From positions 186,001-250,000 of the forward strand of contig CAVWTN010000002.1 in the NCBI GenBank assembly GCA_963757945.1: 64,000 nt of DNA, given 5' to 3'. The notes beneath the pieces are model-generated. The model did not search any database, had not been told where the DNA came from, and was given only the letters and a program-made list of their open reading frames with translations. The first letter of the stretch is position 1. Each line of letters starts with the position of its first letter. A program made the translations under genes and the position numbers. Origin of the DNA: CAVWTN01 sp963757945. Its GTDB lineage: Bacteria > Vulcanimicrobiota > Vulcanimicrobiia > Vulcanimicrobiales > Vulcanimicrobiaceae. Shown here piece by piece: positions 33,530 through 42,337 of the stretch.

Positions 33530-34174
33530 GTGCTGCCGTCCCCCGAGAGCGCCCAAGCGCCGGCGCCCACTCCCCTCCGCCGGCGGCGTGTCCTGGTCGA
33601 CCTCGCGCGCATTTTTTCGACGGTCTGCAACCCGTTCGTCACCGCGATGGCGCTCTTCGTGATCCTGGCGCACGCGTTCGCGCACGACGTCGGAACGTTC
33701 TGGTTCCTGCTCTTTTCGAGTACCTTCTTCACGTCGATCGGGCCGATGCTCTTTGTCTTCTGGCTCTATTCGAGCGGGCGCGTCTCCGATCTCGACATGT
33801 CGGTTCGCAGCGAGCGCGAGGCCGTCTTCAGCGTCTTCGTGATCTTCTATTTCTTGGGCACGATCGCGCTCGCACTCGTGCGCGCGCCGACGATGCTCGT
33901 CGCCACGATGGCCGGCTATACCGCAAGCGCGCTCGTGGTGCAGTTCATCACGCGTTATTGGAAGATCAGCACGCACGCGCTCGGGATCACGGCGCCGTTG
34001 ACGGCGCTGGTCTACCTCTACGGGTGGGGTCCGCTCCCGTTCCTATTGCTGATCCCGATCGTGGGCTGGTCGCGCGTCTATCTACGCGCGCACACGCTGA
34101 TGCAGGTCGCGGCCGGAACCGCCCTCGGTTTCGTTTCCGTCGTCCTGTTCTTCCGTCTGTTCCGTCTCCTGTAA
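33530..34174 (+). CDS. PAP2-superfamily-like membrane protein
   Basis: 214 residues from the GTG at 33530, with six membrane helices. The C-terminal part KISTHALGITAPLTAL and RVYLRAHTLMQVAAGTALG fits the SxxxH and SRxxxxxHxxxQ/D motifs of PAP2 phosphatases, while the first motif (KxxxxxxRP) is not evident. It might act on undecaprenyl or phosphatidyl phosphates. It runs convergent to murI and their coding regions overlap by 93 bases, an unusually long tail-to-tail overlap. Confidence 0.6.
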   Translation: MLPSPESAQAPAPTPLRRRRVLVDLARIFSTVCNPFVTAMALFVILAHAFAHDVGTFWFLLFSSTFFTSIGPMLFVFWLYSSGRVSDLDMSVRSEREAVFSVFVIFYFLGTIALALVRAPTMLVATMAGYTASALVVQFITRYWKISTHALGITAPLTALVYLYGWGPLPFLLLIPIVGWSRVYLRAHTLMQVAAGTALGFVSVVLFFRLFRLL

Positions 34175-34927
34175 GGGGCCGACGATGGCGCGCACGGCGG
34201 CCGCAAACGCCGGAAGCGGACCGTTCGTGACGAAGCGCGTCCGCGCGGGCGGGAGCGGCTCGAGCGCGAGCCGCGGCGCGCGCCCGCGAGCGAAGGCGAT
34301 CGCGCGGGAGGCTTGCGCGATCGAGGGATCCAGGCGCGTGGTCCGCGGCCCGAACGCGGCCTCGAAATGCTCGTCGAGCAGCGGAAAATGCGTGCACGCG
34401 AGCACGAGCACGTCGAGCGGCCGCTCGAACGGCGCGCAGGAACGCAGCACGGCGGCGCGCGCGATCGGACCGGTCAGGATGCCGGCTTCGACGAGCGGGA
34501 CGAGTTCCGGCGCGCCGACCTCCTGAACCTCGGCGCCCGGGAAACGCGCGCGAATCGCTTCGCCGTAGGCGCCGCTCTTCGCGGTCGCGTTCGTCGCGAT
34601 GACGCCGATGCGGCGCACTTTGAGCGCGGCGACCGCCTCGGCGGCCGCGTCGATCAGGTCGAGAATCGGCACGCGCGCGGCCGGCCAGCCGTACCGGCGC
34701 CCGATCGCACAGGACGTGTTGCACCCCATCACGATGGCGTCGACGTGCTGCGCGTCGAGATAGGCGACGTTGCGTTGCAGCAGTTCCCGAAGTCCGGCGT
34801 CGCTGCGATCCCCGTACGGCACGTGCGCCTGGTCGGCAAAATACAGCAGCGGCTCCTGGGGCAATTCCGCCCGGATGCGGCGCAACACCGTCAGCCCGCC
34901 CAGGCCCGAATCGAAGATGCCGATCAC
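34082..34927 (-). CDS. murI: Glutamate racemase
   Basis: 281 residues from a GTG at 34927 that overlaps the amidase stop by 4 bases. GIFDSGLGGLTVLRRI opens the protein; catalytic Cys residues are in VMGCNTSCA and LACTHFPLL; YFADQAHVPYGDRS is also conserved. It makes D-glutamate for peptidoglycan. The Glu-rich C-terminal 30 residues lie in the region antisense to the PAP2-like gene and are probably disordered. Confidence 0.92.
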   Translation of the reverse strand: MIGIFDSGLGGLTVLRRIRAELPQEPLLYFADQAHVPYGDRSDAGLRELLQRNVAYLDAQHVDAIVMGCNTSCAIGRRYGWPAARVPILDLIDAAAEAVAALKVRRIGVIATNATAKSGAYGEAIRARFPGAEVQEVGAPELVPLVEAGILTGPIARAAVLRSCAPFERPLDVLVLACTHFPLLDEHFEAAFGPRTTRLDPSIAQASRAIAFARGRAPRLALEPLPPARTRFVTNGPLPAFAAAVRAIVGPLQETEQTEEQDDGNETEGGSGRDLHQRVRA

Positions 34928-37014
34928 TGCGAGGCGCTCGACGTCGTCGTCGGATTCCCGGTGTAGTCGTCGATCCCGTCGGCGAGCGCCAGTGCGACCT
35001 TCTGGCGGAACTCCGGCGTCGCCAGGCGCGCCGCATCGGCCCGATTCGAAACGAACGCGGTTTCGACGAGCGTGGCGGGCATCGTCGTGTGGCGATTCAC
35101 GTAGAAATTCGCGTGCCGGACGCCGTCGTCCGTGGTGCCGAGCGCGGCGATCAGCCGGCGTTGCAGCGCGCGAGCGAGCGGCGCGTCGGTCCCCTTGTAG
35201 TAATACGACGTGGTCCCGTTCAGCGACCCATCCGTATAGCTGTTGACGTGGACGCTCAGGAAGAGCCGGGCGCCCGCATTGTTCGCGACGTCGCAGCGAG
35301 CTTGCAGTTCGTCGACGGCGGACGCATTCGGTCCGAACACGTCGGCGTCGCTCTCGCGCGTCATCTTCACGCTCCAGCCGCGCGCCACGAGCAGGTCACG
35401 CAGGCGCTGCGCGATGTCGAGCGTCAGGTTCTTCTCCGAAAGCCCGAAGTGCTGCGCGCCCGGATCGCTGCCGCCGTGCCCCGGGTCGATCACGATCAGC
35501 TTGGGATTCCGGACGCCCGGAACCGGCGGCACTCCGTGCCCGCCGGGCAGCAGCGGCGGCGGGGTGCCCTCGATCGTGGCCGCGGCGATGGACGCACCGG
35601 GCGTGATGCGGCCCGCGCCGACGCGCAGCGCGTCCTCATCGTCGAAGGCGCCGACCGAGATGTCCACGCCGTCGGGCGATGGGCTCAGATCGATCTTCCG
35701 CGGCGTGACGAGCGCGAGCGAGATGCGCACGACCGGGACCGGATCCTTCGTGAACTGTTTGACGCGCAGCGTGAGCGCCGCCGTCGTATCCTGGAGGTCG
35801 TCGTCGCGCGGCGGGATCGTGAGCGTCGCGCCCTTCAGGTCGAGGTACCAGCGCTGGTCGGGCAGGCGGTGCCACTCGTAGGTGACCGGCCCGCTCAGCG
35901 CGACGTGCACGTTGAGCGTGTCGCCGTTGCCGTGTTCGTCGACCGCCGTCACGTTCGCCGGTTCTCCCGGGGCCGCGGCTCCCGGCGCCGCGCCCGGATC
36001 GCCGTCCGGGGGCCCAGGCGCCGGAGGCCCGGGCACGGGCGTCACGAGGGCGTGAGCGGGCGGCCCGAGCGGCGCCGGGGTCACCAGGTTCGGCGGGGCT
36101 TCGGCGGCGGGCGCCTGCGCCGGACGGCGCGCGGGTGCGGCCGCGGGGGCGTTGGCCTGCGGCGCGAGGGCGACGGAGGCCGGCGGCGCGCTCAGGGCGT
36201 TCGGGATCCGGCTCCCCGCGAGCGGCGTCCCGGCCGCGGCGAACGCGAAGGCGACCTCGTTCTGGGATTGCGCCGGCAAGAGCACGGAGACGGCACCGGG
36301 CGGGAGTTCGAACGAGACCGTCGTGACGGGGTTCTTCGGGCTCCCGCTCGCGAGCACGTTGATCTCGCCCAGGCCCGGCGTCGCGACGATGCGGCTCTGC
36401 TCCAGCGACGAAGCGACCCCCGAAAACGCCAGCGAGATCTGATCGTGCGCGGTCCCCGAGCGCGTGAAGCGCAGCGGCGTCGCGCCGCGCAGCGTGACGA
36501 ACGTCGTCTTGCCGTCGACTCGCAGGTCCAGTGCGCCGAGCCGCGGCTGCAGCACCGTCTCGTTCCCGAGCGCGATCGGCTCGACGTAGAGCGCCTTCGC
36601 GAGCGCGAAGAGCGGAACGAAGGCCTCCGAACCGCTCGCAAACGGCGCGAAGCCCGCTGCGGTCCCGATGTTCCCGTCGTGGAAGTGCACGTCGCCCAGG
36701 GCGAACGAGATCGTCCTGCGGTCCGAGGTCGTGATCACGACGTAGCGCTCGCCCGGCTCGTAGGCGATCGTCGCTCCGACGCGCGCCAAGAACGCGCGCA
36801 GGCCCGCATCGTTCGTGCCGACGGCGAGCTCGTCGCCGCGGGATTGCGCGTGATCGAAGATCAGCCGGGTGCCGGCGAACCACAGGTTTTGCGGGCTCTC
36901 CGCCGCCCGGGAGGCCATCGGAGCAAACGCGAGAGCCGGCCCGAGCGCCAAGAGCGCAGCGAGCGCTCCTACTCGACGGACTTGATTACCAGCTCGAGCG
37001 AGTAAGCGGTTCAT
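34924..37014 (-). CDS. N-acetylmuramoyl-L-alanine amidase with AMIN-like domains
   Basis: 696 residues from the ATG at 37014, followed by a signal peptide (VGALAALLALGPALAFA). A copper-amine-oxidase-N-like region covers about 40-150, AMIN-like beta domains about 150-290 and 385-500, with a Pro/Ala linker (290-385). The amidase_3 domain occupies the last 190 residues: VIDPGHGGSDPGAQ (His), SEKNLTLDIA (Glu), LSVHVNSYTDG (His), LVETAFVSNRAD (Glu). All zinc-site and catalytic residues are present. It cleaves stem peptides from peptidoglycan outside the membrane. It overlaps the GerMN gene upstream and murI downstream, so this is a cell-wall operon. Confidence 0.9.
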   Translation of the reverse strand: MNRLLARAGNQVRRVGALAALLALGPALAFAPMASRAAESPQNLWFAGTRLIFDHAQSRGDELAVGTNDAGLRAFLARVGATIAYEPGERYVVITTSDRRTISFALGDVHFHDGNIGTAAGFAPFASGSEAFVPLFALAKALYVEPIALGNETVLQPRLGALDLRVDGKTTFVTLRGATPLRFTRSGTAHDQISLAFSGVASSLEQSRIVATPGLGEINVLASGSPKNPVTTVSFELPPGAVSVLLPAQSQNEVAFAFAAAGTPLAGSRIPNALSAPPASVALAPQANAPAAAPARRPAQAPAAEAPPNLVTPAPLGPPAHALVTPVPGPPAPGPPDGDPGAAPGAAAPGEPANVTAVDEHGNGDTLNVHVALSGPVTYEWHRLPDQRWYLDLKGATLTIPPRDDDLQDTTAALTLRVKQFTKDPVPVVRISLALVTPRKIDLSPSPDGVDISVGAFDDEDALRVGAGRITPGASIAAATIEGTPPPLLPGGHGVPPVPGVRNPKLIVIDPGHGGSDPGAQHFGLSEKNLTLDIAQRLRDLLVARGWSVKMTRESDADVFGPNASAVDELQARCDVANNAGARLFLSVHVNSYTDGSLNGTTSYYYKGTDAPLARALQRRLIAALGTTDDGVRHANFYVNRHTTMPATLVETAFVSNRADAARLATPEFRQKVALALADGIDDYTGNPTTTSSASQ

Positions 37015-37495
37015 CGAGTTCAAGGTGACCTCCCGGCAGCGTTGCCACGCGAGCGCCGTCGATGCGGATCCGTACGGAAGTGATCGGCGGCAACGCAGTG
37101 AGTGTCCAGACGAGTGCTTTGAACTCCCCGCTCTCGGCAAAACTGCCGCCCGGGTTGCTTGCGACGGCGCCGCCCAAATCGACGACCGCCGTGGATTCCA
37201 AGACGCTGACGCCGCGCACGACCGTACCACGCGGAAAACGGACCGCCGCGGCATCGCCCGGCGGCCCGGCGACCGCGTGCGTCGCCGCGAGGAACGCAAG
37301 ACTCTTCGCGTCGCGTGCGCTCCCGGCTTGCACGGGCCATGCGGCCAGCGTCACGCCGTCAGGCTTGCAATAATAGACCGTCAAGTGATCGGCGATAGCC
37401 GGCGCCGGATGCGGGCGATCGATCGTAAAATGGTAAGCCAGCCATCCAAGCACGAAAACGGCCACTAGCGCGATCGCCGCGCGCAGCACTCTCAT
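36986..37495 (-). CDS. GerMN-domain protein
   Basis: 169 residues from the ATG at 37495. One N-terminal membrane helix (AAIALVAVFVLGWLAYHF), then a GerMN domain: LTVYYCKPDGVTLAAWPV, PRGTVVRGVSVLESTAVVDL, FKALVWTLTALPPITSVRIR. GerMN domains occur in spore germination lipoproteins but also in non-sporulating bacteria next to amidases, as here. It overlaps the amidase start by 29 bases and would act at the outer face of the membrane. It gives no evidence of sporulation by itself. Confidence 0.8.
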   Translation of the reverse strand: MRVLRAAIALVAVFVLGWLAYHFTIDRPHPAPAIADHLTVYYCKPDGVTLAAWPVQAGSARDAKSLAFLAATHAVAGPPGDAAAVRFPRGTVVRGVSVLESTAVVDLGGAVASNPGGSFAESGEFKALVWTLTALPPITSVRIRIDGARVATLPGGHLELDEPLTRSSW

Positions 37496-37540
37496 TGCGC
37501 TCGACGTTCGCGCGCCCCGCACACGCGCCCTTCGCGCTGC

Positions 37541-37567
37541 GCCCTTCGACAAGCTCAGGGTGTGGGG
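37541..37567. repeat. REP-like repeat copy at the end of the MFS gene
   Basis: GCCCTTCGACAAGCTCAGGG followed by TGTGGGG. It shares its plan (GCCCTTCGAC-x2-GCT-x3-GG-GTGT-GGG) with the copy at 48441-48491 inside the nif operon. The MFS stop codon lies within it. Confidence 0.5.
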
Positions 37568-38811
37568 AGGGCGCGCGGGGCGAGGCGGGTGCCGATGAAC
37601 AGGACCATCACGGCCGCGACCATGCACACGCCGCCTGAAATGAAGAACGCCGTGTCGTACGAGCCGGTCGCGGTGCGAATGGAACCCGCGAGATACGCGA
37701 TCGTGCCCGCGCCCAGCTGGTGCGCCGCCGAGATCCAACCGAACATGATCGCGGCCTTCTCGCGCCCGAAGACGTCGGTCGCGAGCTTCAACGTCGGCGG
37801 CACCGTGGCGATCCAATCGAGGCCGTAAAAGACGGCGAACGCGGGCAAACCGATCGCGGCGATGCCGAAGGCTTGCGGCAAGAACAGCAGCGAAAGCCCG
37901 CGCAAGCCGTAATACGCGAACAAGAGATAGCGCGAATTGAAACGGTCGGAGAGCCAGCCCGACGCCGTCGTGCCGATTAGATCGAACACGCCCATCGCCG
38001 CGAGCAGCCCGGCTGCGGGGATCTCCGAGATGCCGTGATCGCCGCAGGCGGGGACCAGATGCGTTCCGATCAAGCCGTTCGTGCTCGCGCCGCAAATGAA
38101 GAAACTGCCCGCCAACAGCAAGAAATCGCGCGAGCGCAAACCGGTGCGCAGCGCTCCGATCGCGCTCGCGAACGGGTTCACGCTCGAAGCGACGTGCGGC
38201 ACGACGGCCGTCGCTCCGTACGGCGGAACGCCGAGATCGGAGGGCCGTTCTCGCAAGCCGAAGAGCACGAGCGGAACGAGCGCGGCGCAGATTGCCGCGA
38301 TCGTGAACGTGACCGAACGCCAACCGGACCAGGCGACGAGATAGCCGTAGAGTGGGAGAAAGATCAACTGCCCCGTCGCATTGCTTGCCGTCAAGACGCC
38401 CATGACGGTGCCGCGGTTCGTCTCGAACCACCGGTTCACGATCGTTGCGCCGAGCACGAGGCCGACCGAGCCGGTTCCCAGGCCCACGAGCACGCCCCAC
38501 AGGACGACGAGTTGCCACGGCTCGCGCACGAATGCGGAAAGGAACCACGCAACGGAGAGCACGGAGAGCGCCGCGCACAGCGTGCGCCGCATGCCGAAGC
38601 GCTCGAAGAACGCCGCGGCGAACGGCCCCATCAAACCGAACAGCGCGATGTTCACGCCGATCGCGAGCGAGATCGTGGCGGCCGTCCAGTGAAACTCGTT
38701 TTCGAGCGGACGGATCAACATCGTAGGCGCCGAACGCACGCCGGCGGCCGAGATTGCCAGCGCGAACGCGATCGCGGCCGCGATCCACGCGGGGTGCAAG
38801 CGGGAGTTCAT
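37555..38811 (-). CDS. Major facilitator superfamily transporter
   Basis: 418 residues with 12 membrane helices. GFLMGPFAAAFFERFGMRRT-like sequence after helix 2 and GWLSDRFNSRYL after helix 8 are the MFS loop-2/3 and loop-8/9 motifs. LVGLGTGSVGLVLGATIVNRW and MGVLTASNATGQLIFLPLYG resemble oxalate/formate or monocarboxylate-type MFS members. Substrate unknown. It is separated by 59 bases from the GerMN gene and is divergent from the DUF5069 gene. Confidence 0.8.
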   Translation of the reverse strand: MNSRLHPAWIAAAIAFALAISAAGVRSAPTMLIRPLENEFHWTAATISLAIGVNIALFGLMGPFAAAFFERFGMRRTLCAALSVLSVAWFLSAFVREPWQLVVLWGVLVGLGTGSVGLVLGATIVNRWFETNRGTVMGVLTASNATGQLIFLPLYGYLVAWSGWRSVTFTIAAICAALVPLVLFGLRERPSDLGVPPYGATAVVPHVASSVNPFASAIGALRTGLRSRDFLLLAGSFFICGASTNGLIGTHLVPACGDHGISEIPAAGLLAAMGVFDLIGTTASGWLSDRFNSRYLLFAYYGLRGLSLLFLPQAFGIAAIGLPAFAVFYGLDWIATVPPTLKLATDVFGREKAAIMFGWISAAHQLGAGTIAYLAGSIRTATGSYDTAFFISGGVCMVAAVMVLFIGTRLAPRALPTP

Positions 38812-38877
38812 ATCGCAGGAGTATAGCCTGGAGCGCGGTACAATTACCAGCTAACACGCTCGACGAACGGAGGCGTA

Positions 38878-39375
38878 GTGCGCGAGATCATCCCCTTGAT
38901 CAGCTCAAGCGTTAAGGGTCCCCTCGGCGTTTGTCACCTTCCGCGTTTATGGCTAAAGATATTGCTGCACGCCAGCGGGCGTCTACCGGAGGGGTACCGG
39001 CACGGCGCCGGCGGATTCGATGAGATGACGTGCACGCATCTCGGGATCAAAGCGTCGGATTTCGTGCGCTTCATCGAGGGGCGCCGGCCGACGTACCTAG
39101 AGTGCGAAGAGTGGGTGCGCAGGAACGCGAAGAAGCTTACGCCGCAGACGATTGCGGCGCACAACGAATCGATCTTGCTCTGGGAGAAATCGGCGCTCGC
39201 GTCGGCCGAGCAGCGTGAGGCGCTGGGCATCCAGGATCGCTCGCTCAACAACGCCGTCGCGCTCAACGATCTCGAGGATTGGTCGCGCATCCACGAGGCG
39301 CTGGAGACGCATCGTGCCAAGCACTCATCGCACATAGCGGTGCGCTCGGCCGCGCGCGAGGCCGAAGGGGCCTAA
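38878..39375 (+). CDS. DUF5069-domain protein
   Basis: 165 residues from the GTG at 38878, preceded by GGAGG. GPLGVCHLPRLWLKILLHAS, then GRLPEGYRHGAGGFDEMTC and the PTYLECEEWVRRNA segment match DUF5069 proteins, a family without known function found in several environmental phyla. It is divergent from the MFS gene and ends with a 4-base tail-to-tail overlap with the unknown gene at 39372. Confidence 0.65.
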   Translation: MREIIPLISSSVKGPLGVCHLPRLWLKILLHASGRLPEGYRHGAGGFDEMTCTHLGIKASDFVRFIEGRRPTYLECEEWVRRNAKKLTPQTIAAHNESILLWEKSALASAEQREALGIQDRSLNNAVALNDLEDWSRIHEALETHRAKHSSHIAVRSAAREAEGA

Positions 39376-39878
39376 CGCGTTCCCCGCGGCGCGCCGAGCA
39401 CGGTCGCGGAGATATCGGTCTTGCTCCACGACCACGGGCCCGGCGAAAGCCCCCCTGAGAGCCGCAACTGCTCGTAAAGCTCCACGCCGTTATCCCACGC
39501 CGGAAGGGTGAGATCGTCTAGGCCCTGCGGCGCGTTCGCGCGTTTGAAGCTCGAGCACGCGACCTTGAAATGGAACAGCACGTCCGTCGCTTGTTCCCTG
39601 GTGTGGCCGGTCACGTCGATGAAATCGTAGAGATCGATGCGGTTGGGATCGTTCGGCTGCAGATCGAACATGATCTTCGTCGTGGGGCCGGCATCCGGTT
39701 CCGCCAAGCGCAGGAATTGGGCGGCCGAGAGGGCCCACGTTCCGTCGCCCGCGCCGGCGAGCTGCGGAACGTGCAACGCGAAGAAACCGCGCCGCCCCGT
39801 CACGCCCAATCGACGCACGAGGCGAACGCGAACCTGGGCAGCCTCGAGCGGCTCGACCGTGCACACGATGAATCCCAT
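39372..39878 (-). CDS. Hypothetical protein at the downstream end of the nif cluster
   Basis: 168 residues, not recognised. It is soluble, with an N-terminal strand-rich half (GFIVCTVEPLEAAQVRVRLV, RGFFALHVPQLAGAG), a central FDLQPNDPNRIDLYDFIDV and a C-terminal helical part. No Cys cluster or P-loop is visible. It starts 31 bases after the nifV stop on the same strand, so it is probably the last gene of the nif transcript, although a separate role is equally possible. Confidence 0.55.
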   Translation of the reverse strand: MGFIVCTVEPLEAAQVRVRLVRRLGVTGRRGFFALHVPQLAGAGDGTWALSAAQFLRLAEPDAGPTTKIMFDLQPNDPNRIDLYDFIDVTGHTREQATDVLFHFKVACSSFKRANAPQGLDDLTLPAWDNGVELYEQLRLSGGLSPGPWSWSKTDISATVLGAPRGTR

Positions 39879-39909
39879 GCTTGCTCCCGCCTCTTTCTAA
39901 GCGATGGCG

Positions 39910-41058
39910 CTATGCGCCGAGCCGTTCGGCGTTGCGCCGGCGCGCGGCGACGAGCGCTCTGAGTTGTTCGGGCCCGACGACGCCCTTGATGTGCCGGGCG
40001 AGCCGTCTGACGTCTTCGAGGAGCACGCTCAGTTCAACGTCATCGAGGCTGAGCCCGGATTCGCGCGCGGCGTGCGCGAGCGCCGCGCTCCCCGAATGGG
40101 CGCCGATCCGAAACGACGACGCGCCGCGCCCGACCTGCGCACCCGGAAACGGCTCGTACGTCGCGGGATCACGCAGCTGGCCGGCGCAGTGGATCCCCGA
40201 TTCGTGCAGAAACGCCGCCTCGCCGGTCACGGGTTTCGCAGCGGCGAGCGCGCGCCCCGAAGCCTGCGCCACGAGTCGCGAGAGCCCCCAGAGACCCTGC
40301 GTGACGATGCCGCAATCCAAGCCGCATCCCACGCGCAGCGCCATGACGACCTCTTCGAGCGCCGCGTTCCCGGCGCGTTCACCCAAGCCGTTGACCGTCA
40401 CGCTGACCGCAGGTGCGCCCGCCTCGATCGCGGCGATCGTGTTGCCGGCCGCCATGCCGAGATCGTTGTGACCGTGAAACTCGATGGCGAGACTGCGGGG
40501 GACGCTTGCGAACGACTGGATCAGCGCATGCGTGCGGCTCGGCGTGAGAATGCCGACCGTATCCGAGAGGCGCAAGCGAAACGCGCCTGCATCGAGCGCC
40601 GCGTGCGCGAATTCCAAGAGGAACGCCGGGTCGGCGCGCGATGCATCCTGCGCGCCGACCGAGACGTGCGCAAACCGCGCCCGCGCCTCGGCGACGATTC
40701 CCTCGAGCGAGAGGAGGACCCAGGCACGGTCCTTTCCCCAAACCCGCAGGTGGCGCTCGGAGACCGGCCACGAAACGTGCACGCGGTCGATGCGGCAGCG
40801 CGCCGCCGCGGCAAGATCGACGCGCGTTGCGCGGCACCAGGTCTGCATGCGCGCGGCGAGGCCCGCCTCCGCGACGGCGTTGATGTCGTCGATCTCGACC
40901 TGACCGATCGCCGGGACGCCGACTTCGAGCTCGGGGACGCCGAGCGCCGCGAGCGCGAGCGCGATCTGCACTTTTTCCGCGCGCGAAAACGTGACGCCGA
41001 CGGCTTGTTCGCCGTCGCGCAGCGTCGTATCGATCAGCCGGACGGGCGGCTCAGGCAC
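39910..41058 (-). CDS. nifV: Homocitrate synthase
   Basis: 382 residues from the GTG at 41058, overlapping nifB by 8 bases. RLIDTTLRDGEQAVGVTFSR is the HMGL-like metal/substrate motif, FHGHNDLGMAAGN carries the metal-binding His pair, NGLGERAGNAALEEVVMAL and HESGIHCAGQLRDPATYEPF are typical of NifV and other homocitrate synthases. It makes homocitrate, the organic ligand of the iron-molybdenum cofactor. Its place in the cluster argues for NifV over LeuA or lysine-pathway enzymes. Confidence 0.9.
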   Translation of the reverse strand: MPEPPVRLIDTTLRDGEQAVGVTFSRAEKVQIALALAALGVPELEVGVPAIGQVEIDDINAVAEAGLAARMQTWCRATRVDLAAAARCRIDRVHVSWPVSERHLRVWGKDRAWVLLSLEGIVAEARARFAHVSVGAQDASRADPAFLLEFAHAALDAGAFRLRLSDTVGILTPSRTHALIQSFASVPRSLAIEFHGHNDLGMAAGNTIAAIEAGAPAVSVTVNGLGERAGNAALEEVVMALRVGCGLDCGIVTQGLWGLSRLVAQASGRALAAAKPVTGEAAFLHESGIHCAGQLRDPATYEPFPGAQVGRGASSFRIGAHSGSAALAHAARESGLSLDDVELSVLLEDVRRLARHIKGVVGPEQLRALVAARRRNAERLGA

Positions 41059-42337
41059 ACCCGCTCCCGGTGCCGCGGCAGGCGACGCCTTTGTTGCAGC
41101 CGCTGAAGCGACGCTTGAGCGCCGCGGGGATCGGGCGCTCGCCGTAGACCGCGGCCAGCCCCTCCTCGACCAAGCCCTCCATCTCGATGACGTCGATGCC
41201 GCGCTCTTCGAGCACGCTGCGCGGGCTCGGGCCCGAGGCGTTCACGAGCAACGCGCGACAGTCGTGCAGCGTGTCGGCGAGTTCCACCCAGCGGCTCCGC
41301 CCGCCGCCCGGCGCGGGCGAGCGGCGAATCTCGATGAACTTGAAGCCCGACGGCGTGGACGGGTCCTGACCGTACACGACGAGCCGCGCCGATTCGCCGA
41401 GATGCATGTTGACGAGCGCGCCCTCGCGCGAGGCGACCGCAACGTAGGGCCGGAGTTTACCGGCATCGAGCGGCCGGCGCGCGAAGCGGTTGAGCGTCTC
41501 CATCTGGTCCGCGCTCATCTTTTCGTCGATGAAACCGACCGCATCGGCCCGGCACCGCGCGCAGTGCGTCATTTGCTGCACGTATTGGCCCGCTTGGATG
41601 CGCACGCGGGCCGTCATCTTGCCTTCCGGTGCCGGCAGATCCTCAAATTCCGCGCCGGCGACGGGCACGAGCGGCATGCAATTCTGGATGTCGGCGCCGA
41701 GTTCGCCCACGACGCGCGCGATCTCTTGGATGTGCGTGTCGTTGATGCCCGGGATCACGATCGAGTTCACTTTGACGACGACGCCGCGCGCTTTGAGTTC
41801 GCGTACCGCCGCGAGCTGCCGCTCGAGCAGGACGCGTGCGCCGTCCTCGCCGCGCAGCGGGCGCTTGCCCTCGCGAACCCAGGCGTAGATCTTCGCGCCG
41901 ATCTTCGGGTCGACGGCGTTGATCGTGATCGTCACGTGGCTCGCGCCGAGCGTGGCGAGTTCCTCGATGTACGGTCCGATCCCGAGGCCATTGCTCGCCA
42001 GGCACAGCATCATCTCGGGGAAACGCTCGCGGACCAGGCGCAGCGTCTCCATCGTCTCGCCGGGATTCGCGAACGGATCGCCGGGCCCGGCGATCCCCAT
42101 GACCGTGATCTCCGGGCGTTGCGCCACGACTTCGGCGAGGTATTCGACCGCCTGTGCCGGTTTGAGCACCGCGCTCGTGACGCCGGGGCGGCTCTCGTTC
42201 ATGCAGTCGAACTTCCGATTGCAGAAGTTGCACTGGATGTTGCAGCGCGGCGCGACCGGCAAGTGAATCCGGCCGTACTCGTTGTGCGCGTCCTTGTTGA
42301 AGCAGGGATGCTTGGAGAAGTCGCGCTGCTCGATCAT
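41051..42337 (-). CDS. nifB: Nitrogenase cofactor biosynthesis protein NifB (radical SAM with NifX-like tail)
   Basis: 428 residues. HPCFN near the N-terminus, then the radical-SAM cluster in RCNIQCNFCNRKFDC, GIAGPGDPFANP for SAM, and MPLVPVAGAEFEDLP and CARCRADAVGF with further Cys for the auxiliary clusters. From about residue 295 a NifX/NafY-like domain follows (RPYVAVASREGALVNMHLGE to GLAAVYGERP), ending in a Cys-rich tail (CNKGVACRGTGSGC). It builds NifB-co, the 8Fe-9S-C precursor of FeMo-co. It lies directly after nifN and is coupled to nifV. Confidence 0.95.
   Translation of the reverse strand: MIEQRDFSKHPCFNKDAHNEYGRIHLPVAPRCNIQCNFCNRKFDCMNESRPGVTSAVLKPAQAVEYLAEVVAQRPEITVMGIAGPGDPFANPGETMETLRLVRERFPEMMLCLASNGLGIGPYIEELATLGASHVTITINAVDPKIGAKIYAWVREGKRPLRGEDGARVLLERQLAAVRELKARGVVVKVNSIVIPGINDTHIQEIARVVGELGADIQNCMPLVPVAGAEFEDLPAPEGKMTARVRIQAGQYVQQMTHCARCRADAVGFIDEKMSADQMETLNRFARRPLDAGKLRPYVAVASREGALVNMHLGESARLVVYGQDPSTPSGFKFIEIRRSPAPGGGRSRWVELADTLHDCRALLVNASGPSPRSVLEERGIDVIEMEGLVEEGLAAVYGERPIPAALKRRFSGCNKGVACRGTGSGCA

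Noticed and set aside
36986..37495. Evidence of sporulation from the GerMN gene
   Set aside because: GerMN domains occur in many non-spore-formers next to amidases; no sporulation gene is present.
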